Below are positions 48,178-60,595 of a stretch of 64,000 nt of DNA, piece by piece. The stretch is from positions 7,896,540 to 7,960,539 of the forward strand of contig ML677328.1 of the NCBI GenBank assembly GCA_007922305.1, read 5' to 3'. The DNA is from Dermatemys mawii. Lineage: Eukaryota; Chordata; Testudines; Dermatemydidae. Under the pieces are notes generated by a model. The model was not told where the DNA came from, made no database searches, and saw only the letters and a list, made by a program, of their open reading frames with translations. The translations under genes and the position numbers were made by a program. How positions within the stretch are numbered: the stretch's first letter is position 1; every line of letters begins with the position of its first letter.

Positions 48178-48299
48178 GCAGTATTGTTGTGGCCATGTTG
48201 GTCCCAGGATGTTAGATAGACAAGGCAGGTGAAACGTCTGGTGCTGAGACAAGCTTTCAAGTTGTGGATTTTTATTCAAGCTCTTTTTTTTTTTTTTTT
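48178..48299 (+). mobile_element. Second hammerhead-like family, 5' fragment, plus poly-T tract
   Basis: 'TTGTTGTGGCCATGTTGGTC' then 'CCAGGATGTTAGATAGACAA' then 'GACAAGCTTTCAAGTTGTGG' matches the outer part of the element at 16.7 kb in inverse orientation. A run of 16 T follows at 48284-48299. The 3' part with the main hammerhead box is missing. Confidence 0.55.
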
Positions 48300-48984
48300 G
48301 GTTAGTATTTTGAATAGCTTAATGTGTCACACAAATGTAGAAGAGGCTGTTGCTTAAGAAATCTTTCCCTCTGCATTTTCTGTTCCAGTGTGGAAACTAT
48401 CTAAATGAAATAAAAGTCAAATATATGCAATACAATCACATTCTAACATTGTACAAGTTTGCTGGCATGACACATTTTTTGGGGGAGAGGGGAGAATATC
48501 TGAATAAGCAAGTATTTGTGCAGTTTTTTAATCACGCTTTTTCTGATCAGTGTGAAGGTAACATTTGGATCACAACCAAATGACACAACAAGAGTTATTT
48601 ATGCTTTGACATTTGATTTCATATTTATAGGGGCTGTAAACAATTCACCAGCTTTCCAAAACTGTAAGCTTCATTGTAGTGAACTATACTTCTATGAGCA
48701 CACTGGGAAATTACATCCATCTTACTAATGCAAAACTGATGCAACTGTCACAATATCAGAAAATGACCAGAAGACAAATTTCACATTTGATACTATTTAT
48801 TTCTTTTGACTCATAAATAAAGGCATTGATATTTTACATGTATATGTTTTGCTTAAGATAAAAAGTAGCTATAGGTAATTAAATAGAAAGGACTTCAGAT
48901 AGAAATCTATTCCTTACAGAATAGGCAGACTTTATAAAAAGGAAATTGCAAATTAAAAATATCACAATAAATTTGAGATAAAGG

Positions 48985-49115
48985 GCAGGTCATCTAACTT
49001 TCCGGTGCTTCCATTTACCAATATGTAAAATGGCGACAAATTACTTGAACTATCTTTTGAGGATGGTAGGGGGAATTAATTTGTTTATAAGCCTCATTGC
49101 AAGCCTCACTGAAAA
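48985..49115 (+). mobile_element. MIR-like SINE 3' fragment
   Basis: 'GGTCATCTAACTTTCCGGTG' then 'CCATTTACCAATATGTAAAA' then 'TGGCGACAAATTACTTGAAC' follow the MIR core-to-tail order ('TTTCC.CATCTGTAAAATGGG.ATAATA..ACCT'). Diverged. Confidence 0.5.
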
Positions 49116-49199
49116 AGTGCTATGCAGTATATGTGCAGAGTATTATTGTGTTAGTAACCGGAAAGATGCATTTACAGGATTGCTGAGTTATTTCTAACA

Positions 49200-49575
49200 A
49201 CCCACTCAATGTGCACATTAATGTTTGTTACCAGAAAAATCATGAATGGAGAATTCTGTTCTGCTACTGACTTGGACAGCTTATTAAAGACTAAAACTGA
49301 AGTCATAATTGGCTGCTTTTTAGTGAGGCAGATTAGTTTTGATGTAGGTGAATGTAGTCTTTGCACTTCCACTGGCAAAAATATTGCATTAATAAGCAAC
49401 AATCAGCAGGTAGATGATAAATTGCACAGCATTGTGGCACTATTTTGCTTCCCAGTGGTTCACAACATTACCTTAATGTTACATTTATTATGTAATGAAA
49501 CAAACATCAGTGTGCACAGCCAAGAATCTAACAGTCACAACATTCAGGCAGTATTTCACCAGATGGTTGTTTAAT
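49200..49575. promoter_or_regulatory. Candidate repeat-free regulatory block
   Basis: No repeat is recognised here and the sequence is of balanced AT-rich composition with TAAT-type cores and 'CATTAATAAGCAACAATCAG'. A 121-codon open frame (49,209-49,574, plus) spans it, but its translation is cysteine- and serine-rich without a known domain. Either a conserved non-coding element or plain unique DNA would look like this. Confidence 0.2.
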
Positions 49576-52500
49576 CACTAAATGTTTGGCTTCACCTTCA
49601 ACTGATTGAACCAACCAACCTTGGATTACTCGGCTTTGTTCATGCTTGCACTTCATTCAGTTTTAGAGAACTCAGGTTCCCAGGGGCGGAAAACTCCTCA
49701 TCTAACTAGTTTTTAGCCACTTTTATGAATGGCAGTCAAAAAAATAGTTGGATGTGATGCAAAAGAAAGCCATTTGCACCTTGTAATGTCAAAAAATGCT
49801 TATGCTAAAGAGTGCTCCATTAATACAAAAAAACATGAAGGGCAGAAATCTTCCCTCTAACATTATCTTGCTGTAGACAAGAGTTGCAGGGAATGCTGGG
49901 AGAGAATTGTGCAGATGTTTTAATTTTCTTGTTTTAATGAATTTTATCTTACAACCAATTTTTTGACTCAAAATGGCCAGTTTTCAATGGATACTGTAGG
50001 TGGGGGCAAAGATGAGCTATTAAAAATGCATTAACCCTGGTATCTGGTGGGGAGGAAGTCAATTATTTGTTTAACGTGATTTTAAAAACAGAGTTATGAC
50101 GGTAGAATCTAACATTTACTGAACTGAAAGCTTTTGAAGGGTTCTGCATGCATGAATATTTATTTTGCACGATGCTGTAAACTGGCAGAGTAAACTATTT
50201 TTTAGCCAACTAAATTATTTCTCTCCAAAAACCTGTAAGAAAGTTACTGGATAAGCAAACAAACAAAAAAGCCTAGCTTAGACTCCAGCCTATTACTCCT
50301 AAGAGATTGAATCAGATCGGACAAATGAATATGGAATTTCCCATGAAAGGATTTAGGACTATTGAATATGGTCTTTGATAAGGTCAAATAATTTCATTGA
50401 TAAAAATGTCATTTTTGTTAAGGTGAAAGTTTTGTTTCAACTTCATTTCAATTTTGTTTAGTATTTTAATAGATTTTTTTTATATTTGAACATTCATTTA
50501 GTTTGACAAATATGTAATCAAAACATTTGAACTTTAACAATACTTTAGTTGAACAAAACTGTATTTTTCATCAGAAAAACTTTTGTCAAAAAATTTTCAA
50601 CCAACCCTAGATCTAAGTTACAATCATGATTTGCATCCTGGCACTGTTATATCCACAGTAACAACAATTAAGATAGCAGCAACATACTTGTATTGGGAAC
50701 CTCTAAGCATAAAAAAGGTCTTTACAGGAGAAAAAGGGAGAATTGAAAAAGGTGGTGTGTGCTTGGAATCAGATGGGGAAATAGGGAGATGGAAACTGTA
50801 TATTAACATGTTTCTGCATAATCCAGCTATGGAGATAGAGACCCAGGGATAGAGATCTTTATGCAGAAGCAATGGGAATTCAAGTAGTTTTCGTCAGGTC
50901 TCTCTTGTTGTGATTAGTTCTTAAAAACACTAAATGAACATTTAAAAATGTCACTACAAATATGTGCACCCTGAACAGTTTAACACCCTAGTGGAGGGAA
51001 GTTTCTATCCATCTAATGGTGCTACAAGATAGTTTTTAAAATAAAGAAATGTCATGCCACGCTATGCCATATTTTGTTATAGTGTTGGAACATCCAACCA
51101 TTTGTGCTATTGGGAAATAGTGTGATTGCACGTTTACAGGAACACAAATGCACATACCGTCACTCAGGGAAGCAATAGTTTTAACTTCTTCCAAGTTAAT
51201 ACAACAACGCACATGGAACACAGAGAGCAGAAAGAACCCAATAATTTTAGTATGAATGTTTAGTTCCACTTTTGAGTGGCAGAGGTTAAGAGTGCAAAGA
51301 GACCTGGAGTCATTCACGTTCTCTTTTGATTACTCCTATGTGGTTACTTTCTCAATATTTAGTTTGTTTCTCAGTACACGGCCCTGACCTTTCAAACACT
51401 TTTGCTTGTACATATGAAAAAATTAACTGAAGTCAACGGTACTGCCAATATGTGGGAAGCTTAGTACAATTTTAAATATTTGAAGAATATAGCCTTGAAC
51501 GCCTAAGTGACATTGCTTTCAACTGAACTCACAAAAGGTTAGATCCTATCATAAAGCATCTCCAGGAAAAAAATATACCTCAAGAGGCTATTTCACGACT
51601 TTGTGCATGTGCACTTTTTCCCTCTTAGAGCCATATATGTCCTCTTCCCTTGAGGCATCTGGAAGCAAGTATAATGTAAGAAATTTCAATTGGGTAAACA
51701 TGTGGATGGGAAAATGTAGTCAATGCATATTCACTGTTTTGGAGGGCCAGGTGGATGGAAGAAGAAATCAATATGCAACAGGATTTACAGAGCTCATCAA
51801 TAAAAATAAAATAAAAAAAATTTAAGGGACTTCTGATTTAATTATTTATTTTGCAAAAAGAAGATTTCTTTATTCCCACCTGCTCAATTTACTTTTAGCA
51901 GCTTGCACAACTTTTGATAAACAAAAAGTTTTAGGATGCTTGATCTGTTTGAGGGTCAGCGGAGATGAATTCTCTAGTAAGATTTTTAATTAATTATTAA
52001 TCTCAGGGCACAGTTCACCAGGGCAGTGGAACAAATTGCAGTGCTCTGCATCCCAAGGGTCCATCACAATAGCAGGACGTTTTTGGAGCAGTCCATCACA
52101 GGCCAAATCTATTAGCGGAATATACTTGGAACATGCAGCAAAACTGGAAAAGTCTGATGGATGTTCTGTGGTGTGAAAGGGAGAACAAAGCTCTTATTAT
52201 AGCTAAAACAGATTATGGATGAAGGACCAGGGAACATTTTGCATGTTGATATCACACCAGTCAGAATACCAAAGCCTCCCAAAATATTGAAAGCATAGCT
52301 TAGTTGAGGTTAGAATGCTACTCCTGCTTATAAGGAATTCCACCAAGAGTTTTGCATCAGTCCACCCTAATCCCCTTTGTTTACTTTACCCTACAGTCAT
52401 CTCAAACTGGCTATTGTAAGAGCTATTTAACATGTCAGTGAAATGCTGGGACTGATAACATATCTTACCAGCAAACACTGAGCTAAATAGCAAGTTTATT

Positions 52501-52794
52501 TGTTTTCTTCTCTTCTTTGCCAATGGGAAAGGTGATCATCCATCAGTAATCACAGGACATGACATCACTCACACTCAGTCAGAATGCTTTGTTGTATTGG
52601 TACTCACAGAGATAATCCCATATTACTGCCAACAGACATCTAAGCGTATGATAAACTACCAGGATGGAGGCTGAAGTGCTTATCAGCATGACTGCAGGGA
52701 TATTCATTGTCAAGGAACCGGCTCTCTTTTAGGAAGGGGTGGTTATCACAGTTACTTACATTTCTGTTCATTAACAGACAACAATTGATATAAT

Positions 52795-53600
52795 TGTGAC
52801 GAAATTGGGGATTTTCTTGTTTTTTCTAATGGTTTCCATTTAGAGGGGGAGGGACTCAGTCCCTGGATGTTACTGGTTTAATGAGGTGATAGGAAAGGGA
52901 ATTTATTGTTACAGAGGACCTCCGAGGGAAGTTGGGACCCCAGCCAATGGCATGGAGAATGGATACCCCAGAAATTGGTGATCTGGTGACCCAGAGGCCC
53001 AGTGCAGTTGCCGCAGCCATTTCTGGCCAGTGGGAGGACAATGGGCTGCAAAAAGAGGACCTCAGTGACCTGACCAGCCAGAGGGAGCCAGAGGATGGAA
53101 GAGGTCCAGGCAACCCTGTTTACCTGGATAAAGACAATGGACAGAGTTGGGGTTTGGGAGCAGTGATATTAGCTGCCCAGCAAGGGGGCTCTGGGCTGGA
53201 GAGAGAGAGAGAGCAGGCAGAGCCCACCTGGACATAGGGGAAACTTGGATGTGCTGTGCTGAGGGAGACCAGGCCTGAGGGCCCTGAGAGTTTCCTATGG
53301 TGCGTTTAAATGCTCAATAAACCCTCCTGATTTATGCTGGGTGGCTGTCACTCCAGCCTATAGAAGAGGGTTGCATTATTTCCTTTGGGAGTAGAAGCTC
53401 TGGGGGACCAGAGCGAGTGGACTCCCTGAGGGGGCCCATGCCGAGAAACAGGTGTGCTAAGGCTCAGAGAGGTGCAGCTCCAGGAAGTAGAAGGGCTTAC
53501 CCCCGGAGAGAGTGGACCCCCAAGAAAGGCTGTCTCACTGAAGGGAGTTCCCCCCACGGACCACACAGGACCAAGAGTGGGCACAGCCTTAATATAGAGA
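52795..53600 (+). mobile_element. Solo-LTR-like unit
   Basis: It starts TGTGACGAAATTGGGG at 52795, is GC-richer than its flanks, and carries AATAAA at 53316-53321, followed by about 270 bases like a U5. This layout matches an LTR with U3, R and U5. The 3' end is not certain: a TAAT precedes the left end and another TAAT lies at 53590-53593, but the unit would then end in CT and not CA. The 101-codon frame at 52,932-53,237 has no recognisable domain. No internal retroviral genes flank it. Confidence 0.6.
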
Positions 53601-53753
53601 ATTAAGGGAATAATCTAAAAACAAAATGTTTCCAGTATCTTTTTCAGGACTGAAGTGCTATGATCTGTTAGTCTAGCTAGGATGCATTGTAACTACTGTG
53701 CAGTGATGGTATACTTTTGAAGTGTTATTCAATACATTTCAAATGGCTAATAT

Positions 53754-53815
53754 TGTGTGTGTGAGTGTGAGTGTGTGTGTGTGTGGGAGAGAGAGAGAGA
53801 GAGAAAGAGAGAGAC
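53754..53815. repeat. Compound (TG)n-(GA)n microsatellite
   Basis: TG units with two GAG interruptions pass into a run of GA units with one AAA break. Confidence 0.95.
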
Positions 53816-55636
53816 TTTTATGGTAAAGACTAATACTGGGTGCCTACAGAAAATCCAGCTGCAGACATTCATCCATATGAATCTGTGATCTGTGCAACTC
53901 CTTTAAGTCACATAGAGGAATCCTGTAGCACAGAATTGGTAAGTAAGTTGACTTACTGTCCTAGATCTAGGTTTACACATGGACATATGGACACGCAAAA
54001 CATGAGCCTCTAAAGGTTTGCTGGTTTGGCTAAGCACCAAAAGTTCAGGTGCCCTCCCCCAGCGCTCTGAGTGGCTTTCACTCAAGATTATCAGTTCCAA
54101 TATTTACCTCATGAAAAACATGACTAGCTCAATCTCATTGTAACATCACATAGTGCTGTACCACACCATCATATAGTCTCAATATTTATATAAAAAATTA
54201 TCCGCTCTTACATTTGCTGTCATACAAAATATGTATGAAACATTATATATGAATAATAATGCTAAAAGAATGCTAAGGTTGCAAAGTCAAGCACTCAAGT
54301 TAGGAAATGCCAGAACTAAGGTATCTGTACAATCTTAGTTCAGCGATCTTCGATATGCATAATGATACAGTGTACATAAATACAATATTTTCTCAGGAAT
54401 TTCCATGGTGCTTATCTTTGTAGTCTATAAGTGTTTCTGCCAATCCTCTCTTTTTCCCTTCTTGGGTCATTCAAGATGCATAACAAATACATGTGTTACA
54501 ATATGCATTAAAATTGCATGGAACCACTCAAACAATTGAAATATCATTTTCTGGCATTCCATGCTAGAGTTTATTGTAACTGCAACCAAGAGCAAATAAG
54601 TGAAGACAATTTAATGAGTCACATTTATGATTCCTTTTTTGTATTTAGCCATTTATAAGTATTGTTATAAGCTCTACCTACAGTAAGATTGCAACGAACA
54701 GGACTTTTTAGTTTATTTTATATGATTGACAGCATTGTGTGTAGTCACTTTTTCTCCTCCTTAATGGAAGATACTTTATAATTGTAAATAGGAAAACAAA
54801 ATAACCCTTATCAATTACTGCATTTAATACTTTCAAAGCTTCAGGGTAAACTGTTTAAAAAGAGAGCTTTATTAGAAAGTTTGTGTTTGTCTTAAACAGA
54901 GATCAGTAAGTTTTTATCAGCATTCCTGTCACCACCTTTGTTCTCAGTTTTAGAATCATGCACTTAAAAATCCCTCATACAGCTCTAAAAGTCAATGTTT
55001 CAGAAACTATTTAATAAGTTACAAGTAGTAAAATTAATTTTTTGTTCCTTCAATATTTTTGTGCTTGAGGCACTGAGAAGCATTTTTATAATAATTTATT
55101 CTGATGTTTTTAGGAATTATTGTAAAAAAGGCAAAGATTTTTAAGTCCAGAGCTTCAAAATAGTACCTGAATTTTATGTCTTAAATATAATCTAATATCG
55201 GATTAATATCACACACTCGTATGCTGTGATGTTTATGATCTGCAGATTATATATCTGAATCCTCAGTAAAAAATGAAAAGTCACTACAGTTTTGATGGAT
55301 TACAAACATGTATTGAATTTCATAGTTAGCATATGGAAGATGTTTCCTACCCACAACTGAAAGCGTGCAGCTCACACAAACATACCAGGTGAAGAACTCA
55401 GAACAATTCAACTTGGTACACACACACTGGGTTTAATTTTGCTACACTGAAAAATTTCTAGGAGAAGGGATGTTTCAAGTAGTCTCTGATTATATAAAAA
55501 AAGATTTAAATTAATCAGCATGGAGCGCATTGTGGCCACAAGACAAGTGCAGGAGGGCTCCGCACCCATCTTGCACAGATCGCTTCTGTCTCCCACATTA
55601 GAGAAAAGGGAAGGTGGCATTGTGGCAGCTTTGACC
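53816..55636. other. AT-rich, repeat-poor stretch
   Basis: From about 54,200 to 55,100 I find no repeat at all, which is unusual for this window, and the sequence has many TAAT and TTAT words. It may be a conserved non-coding region, but nothing in the sequence proves it. No exon is recognised. Confidence 0.4.
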
Positions 55637-55644
55637 ACAGAGAC

Positions 55645-55767
55645 TCTGGTGACCAGATGTCCTGACTTTATAGGGACAGTCATGATTTTTGGATCTTTTT
55701 CTTATATAGGGTCCTATTACCCCGCACTCCCGTCCCGATTTTTCACATTTGCTGCCTGGTCACCCTA
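55645..55767. mobile_element. 123-bp hAT-like non-autonomous element
   Basis: It is flanked by a perfect 8-bp duplication, ACAGAGAC, at 55637-55644 and 55768-55775. The left end reads TCTGGTGACCAGATGT and the right end, inversely, TAGGGTGACCAGGC, so the termini share GGTGACCAG. The inside, 'TTATAGGGACAGTCATGATT' and 'CTTATATAGGGTCCTATTAC', matches a recalled abundant short turtle element. No protein is encoded. Confidence 0.85.
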
Positions 55768-55775
55768 ACAGAGAC

Positions 55776-56960
55776 CCCCTTGGGACTGTCACCTGGTGGT
55801 GCTGACACTAACTCTGAGCCTGTTCTCCCTGCCACCTTGGGATTTCAGAACCCTGCCTTGTTGTACCAGACACACTAGCCAGATGAAAACAAAGACACAG
55901 GTCTGAACCACACCCCCATAGCTGCAGATTTATGATAAATTTTAAAACAGCCTGCTACGTTGGAGTAGCTAGAATTTTAAGTTCAGGTTTGCCATAATAA
56001 TTTATACACCACTGGTGCCTGATTTATTTCATCATACATACTAATAGGTAGAAATTTTAGTAAATATGGGAGAGATTCTTTTAAATCTGTTACAATGTAG
56101 TTTCTCTCTAGCTGTATGTTAAGATTATTCAAGTAATGTTCCATTGCCTTGTTAGAGAACTAAAAATGATATTGAAAGAGTTCAGTGAAGTCATGTCATT
56201 CAACTACTACAGTATGGTTGTATGAATTGGCTAACTATTTGAAATCTTTCCTTGCTTTATAAACCAACATTTATATTAATGTGACAGTAAACTGACCTAT
56301 CCTTATTGTATGATAACTTGCTCATTTTATTGCTACCTCATCTTCATCTTTCCCCCATTTATCTCATCCACCTCTTGCATGTCATTATTGCTAGCACCGT
56401 GTTCTTTAGGGCAGGGACTGTCACTGTACTATGGTCTGTGAAGTGCTTAGGTGTGGTCTCGACTGATTCTAGACTAGGACGTCTAGATACTAATTTAGGA
56501 ATACAGACTATGAGTAAGTGAGATTCAAGATTTTTAGAGACTGACACTTAAGTGGTGATACAAGTGCTACTATTGTGGGATAAATATTTATTGTCTTAAG
56601 ATCTTTACATCCATAACTGCCTGTATATTGCATCTCTGACTTGCTCATCTGCAGTCCAGCCACCATGTAATCAGTTCTTAGCCAACTTCATTCTTTTAAA
56701 GGTATTTTACAGTAGAATATGCACACACAAAACCACATTTATGATTGCTAAATGGTATAGCCCACCAACAAACCATAAAGAGCAATGAAATAAGCAGCTA
56801 AATCCTCTTCACTCATCATCAGTTCTTCTTCTGCCTTTATCTCCTTTCACCATCCATAGCTATCATATCTGTACTCTTATCCTGAATAACAACAGGTCTT
56901 CTTTAATTCTTAACATGCTTATTTGTGGCTTACATTGAAGTCTGCAATGCATACACTGGT
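55776..56960. other. AT-rich stretch with one L2-like phrase
   Basis: At 56,395-56,475 'GTTCTTTAGGGCAGGGACTG' with 'GTGAAGTGCTTAGG' matches the same LINE 3' phrase as at 28.3 kb. Nothing else is recognised. Confidence 0.45.
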
Positions 56961-56964
56961 GTAT

Positions 56965-57895
56965 TAGACAGAGTTTAAGGCCAGAAGGGATTATTATAAT
57001 AATTTAGTCCGCCCTCCCGCACACTGCAGGCCATATACCCTCCCCTTCCTCTTTCTGTAATAGACCCATAACCTCTGGCTGAGTTACTGAAAACCTCACA
57101 TGACCCACGCTTCATGCTGCAGAAGATGACAATCCCTCCTCCAAGATCTCTACCAATCTCACTGAGGGTAAAATTCTTCCCAACTCTCAATATGGCAATC
57201 ATGTCAGCAAGATTGACCAGACACACATCTGGGAAAGAATTCTCCCAAGTAACTCAGTGTCCTTCCCATCTAGCCGCCATCTCTGGCTGTTGGGGATATT
57301 TGCTATCCGTCACAGATGGGCCACGTGCCATTGTGGGCACTCTCATCATATCAACCTCTCCATAAATGTTTCGAGACTCAGCTTGATCAAAGTTAGGTCT
57401 TTTGCCTCTGCTGATACCCTTGGAGTGCTGTTTGAGAACTTCATTCCTCTGATACTTAACCATCTAATTTCAAGCCTAAACTTGTTGGTGGTCAGTTTAT
57501 AGCCATTTGTTCTTGTATCTATATTGGCATTTAGCTCAAATAACTTCTCTTCCCCTCCACCCTTCAATATGTACCCCTCTGGTGTATTTATAAAGAGCAA
57601 TCATATCTCCCCATAGCCTTCGTTTGATTAGGCTAAACAAGCCAAGTTCTCCGAGTCTCCTCTCCAACTTCAGTTTTCCATGCCTCTGATCATCAGAGGA
57701 GCCCTTCCCTGCACCAGTTCCAATCTGAATTCCTCATTCTTAAATATGGGATACCACAATTACACAGTATTCCAGATGAGGTCTCACCAATGTCTTGTAA
57801 AATGGCAACAACAGTTGCCTATCTCTACTAGAAATACCCTCGCCTGATTCATCCTAGCATTGCATTAACCTTTGTTTATGCCCAGTAGTTAAATC
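56965..57895 (-). mobile_element. CR1 LINE, 3' part of ORF2 and 3' end
   Basis: On the minus strand, 57.66-57.59 kb translates to [20 protein letters not shown], a hallmark of the CR1 ORF2 C-terminus. It is followed by NGYKLTTNKFRLEIR and a shifted remainder. The 3' end near 56,965 ('CCTTCTGGCCTTAAACTCTG' in this sense) is the usual CR1 terminus. Further up, 'GAGACCTCATCTGGAATACT' is the usual upstream block. The minus frame at 57,346-57,600 (84 codons) is a piece of it. Frameshifts and 5' truncation mark a dead copy. Confidence 0.88.
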
Positions 57896-58430
57896 TATAT
57901 ACTGATTGCTCAGTAAGAGTGGGATTATCAATGTGGCATATTGGAGACTCAGAATGGGAACCGATGCTTGGATTTGAGATAGGGAATTGAATAATTAATC
58001 TTGTTCCCTTGCTTTTTACAGTTTGAGTTGGTGGGAGATGCAATCTAAAAAACTTAGATCAAAGTTAAACTTTTGAGTGGGTTATATGAAAGAATTGCAG
58101 GCATATGTGTTAGAGGTTTCCAGTTCTAGAAAAAACCTAATGGCTCTGTACTATATTACTACATGATGGAATATTTTCTTTTGTTGATGGAAATTATTCA
58201 TTCATCAAAAATGTCTATACTCCAAATAAGTTTAATTTATAGCTGCTGTAGTGTAATCTAAAACTCAAACCATGAAGGGTTCAATAAGTAATTATTTCCA
58301 TCACAATTTTTAAATCCCTGTAATCAATGTTTACGATTGACAACAAAGTGTATAACTGATCATTCACTAATGGAAATAACCTAGCTCACCAATTTAAGTG
58401 TACCATGCAGATTTAGATCACATTTCTGTA
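57896..58430. other. AT-rich stretch, nothing recognised
   Basis: No repeat family or exon-like frame is evident. Confidence 0.5.
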
Positions 58431-58590
58431 ACAGAAGTAAGAAAACCTCTCACAGAGGCCTCTCACAGAGGTAGATTACAGAAGTCTACATTAGAGGTGA
58501 TTTAGGACCTGGTAATGTAGATACCTAGATTAGCAGGTTGACTTAAGTGGCTTCCTTTGACCTAACTTTTCAGTGTAGACCAGGCCAGAC
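58431..58590. mobile_element. Non-autonomous DNA element, right-end fragment
   Basis: It ends 'AGTGTAGACCAGGCC' (58572-58586), the inverse of the left terminus at 30,109. Upstream 'GGTTGACTTAAGTGG' and 'GACCTAACTTTTC' are recalled internal blocks. A perfect 13-bp tandem duplication (CCTCTCACAGAGG) lies at 58446-58471. Confidence 0.55.
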
Positions 58591-60409
58591 AGTGGATAAA
58601 TCACTTCAATATGGGAACACAGCCCATTTTGCTTGGTATCCATGGAGCAAGTCATTTACTGAAGCTTATTGAATGGAGGTAAAGATGCCTCAGATCTAGA
58701 GGAGAGAATAGATCTGGGCAAAGAGAAAAAGTCAATCCATAGATGAAGAAAAATATAATCTTCTATTCCTCCCACTAGCACTGGGATGAAGAAAGCACCC
58801 ATGCTATAAAAAAGGGAATTAAGAGCTAATAGGAGCATCATGAAATGGATTAAAAACAAACATTAACTTTTGATATCCTGTACAGCTGCATGTATAAGCA
58901 TCTAATATGGGGAAAGGATATTAGCTATTAGACAGCTATTTAATACCAAATAAAAAGCACAACAAAATCCAATGGTTTGAAGCTGAAGCTCAACAAATTC
59001 AGACTAAAAATATGGCACTTTTTTTTTAACAGAGTAATTAATCATTTTAACAAACATCCCAGGGATGTAATGAACTCATCATTTGGTGTTTAACTCAAGA
59101 TTAGATACCTGTTTAAATTATATACTATAGCTCAAACAGACGTTACGGGCTTGAGGATTTTTTCTGCTGGTTATTAAAGAGGTCAAGCTATATGACCACA
59201 TTAGCCCATTCTGGCCTAAAATCTGCCCCCAAAAACAACTATGAACAGTGTGATTCACAGATTACGACCACACAAGTTTTGTTAAGTGTATTTTGAATAG
59301 AGTGCAGCAAAAAAAAAAAAGAATGAGGTAAATAGTTTATTCACAGGGGAAAAAAATGCAGTTTTGATCAACCTCAACATTCAGTAAATGCGTCAAGTTC
59401 ACTAAATGGCTGACCTAACTGGATAAAATGAAAGTGTTTCAGAATTGTCAGAATGAGGCATTTTGTTTCTATCTGATCCAAATTTATTTTTTTAAAAACT
59501 TTTACACTTGCCAAAACTTGACATTTTTAATTTTTGGCTTGACACAAACTTATTTTAATTTCCCAGAGCTGCCAGCAAATCCATCCTTTATTCACTCAAT
59601 TCTAATACTGAGCACAGGAATTAGACTTGAAGGGAGTACCCTCAAAATCAGTGTTCTACAGAAGATATTTTTGTCGGAAGAATAGTGCACATGTATAGCT
59701 ATTTGAAAGTCATTTTACATGCAGATGAGCCTGAGTTCCAAAGTTAGAATCGAGATTAAAACACCCCTTTTGTTTGGGGGTGTTAGATCTAGGGTTATGA
59801 CTTAGGACCATCTCAAATTTTACGCTATGGAATTCCAACTATGGTAAAGGCAACACATTCTCCACCGCTTGCAAGTTTTTCCTGTCTACTCCATCAGCAG
59901 GCCAAACCCTGAAGTCTTTACTAAATTTTCATTTTGTGAATTTCAAACGAATGTCATATTAGATTTTAACAGGAGCTTTACTTGAGTTAAAAAAAATTTG
60001 GTTCATGAAATCTTTTTTGGAGAGACAGGGAAGCGGTGCAAGGATTTAAGCATCAATATTAATCTAATCAGAACATAGGAGGACATTGTTTGGGTGAGTC
60101 AGTACATTCACTTGCTTTTATAGGGGCCCAACACTAATAAGATGCTCAGTGCCCTAAAGTCTCACTGAAGTTTGCGGGAGGGAGAGGCTCATCTCCATGC
60201 TGCAGTCTCCAGGAGACGCTCACATCTGCAGATTGAGCCCTACTGTAAGACAACCAATATCCCAGCATGAAGCACAGGGGCAAAGTCCTGAATATACCAT
60301 CTTTCAAATGTGATCACAACAGGCTGACCATTTGTGATCAGTAAGATCCAGTGGTCTTTTTCTTGGAATTGTGAAATAATTCCACCTGTGCTACTTATTT
60401 TTTCTCTTT
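58591..60409. other. AT-rich stretch with a CR1 tail fragment
   Basis: At 59,175-59,232 'AAAGAGGTCAAGCTATATGA' and 'CCCATTCTGGCCTAAAATCT' match the CR1 3' end in plus sense (compare the 56,965 end, inverted). The rest is unrecognised. Confidence 0.5.
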
Positions 60410-60423
60410 ACATTTTCTCTGTA

Positions 60424-60595
60424 ATCAGAGGGGTAGCCGTGTTAGTCTGGAATTGCAGAAGTGACAAAGAGTCCTGTGGCCCTTGGCCCTGCCCCTGGAT
60501 ACTTCCACTGCATGCATCCGACGAAGTGGGTATTAGCCCACGAAAGCTTATGCTCTAAAAAAAAATTTTAGTTAGTCTTTAAGGTGCCACAGGAC
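60424..60595 (+). mobile_element. Hammerhead-bearing short retroposon (Penelope-like type), copy 3
   Basis: A perfect 14-bp target duplication, ACATTTTCTCTGTA, flanks it at 60410-60423 and 60596-60609. It starts 'ATCAGAGGGGTAGCCGTGTT', has 'GTGACAAAGAGTCCTGTGGC', then a short middle ending 'GATACTTCCACTGCATGCAT', the hammerhead-like motif (60518-60555), and ends 'AAGGTGCCACAGGAC'. Compared with copy 1 the middle hairpin region is deleted. No protein is encoded. The long duplication argues against a hAT origin. Confidence 0.8.
60518..60555 (+). ncRNA. Hammerhead ribozyme-like motif, copy 3 (best stem II)
   Basis: CCGACGA at 60518-60524 (canonical CUGANGA, so U4 is C). Stem II GTGGG (60526-60530) pairs perfectly with CCCAC (60537-60541) across TATTAG. 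GAAA is intact at 60542-60545. Stem III is GC-TTAT-GC (60546-60553), then T and C at 60554-60555, exactly a U-C cleavage site. Everything but U4 fits a minimal hammerhead. Confidence 0.7.

Larger units (their letters stand above)
48300..52794. other. AT-rich gene-free stretch
   Basis: Contains the MIR-like fragment and the candidate regulatory block listed separately. At 51,378-51,450 'GGCCCTGACCTTTCAAACAC' and 'TGAAGTCAACGGTACTGCC' match a recalled palindromic reptile repeat. Otherwise nothing is recognised. Confidence 0.5.

Noticed and set aside
52932..53237. 101-codon frame that might be a gag-like fragment
   Set aside because: It lies upstream of the AATAAA within an LTR-like unit and has no zinc knuckle or other capsid-type motif.
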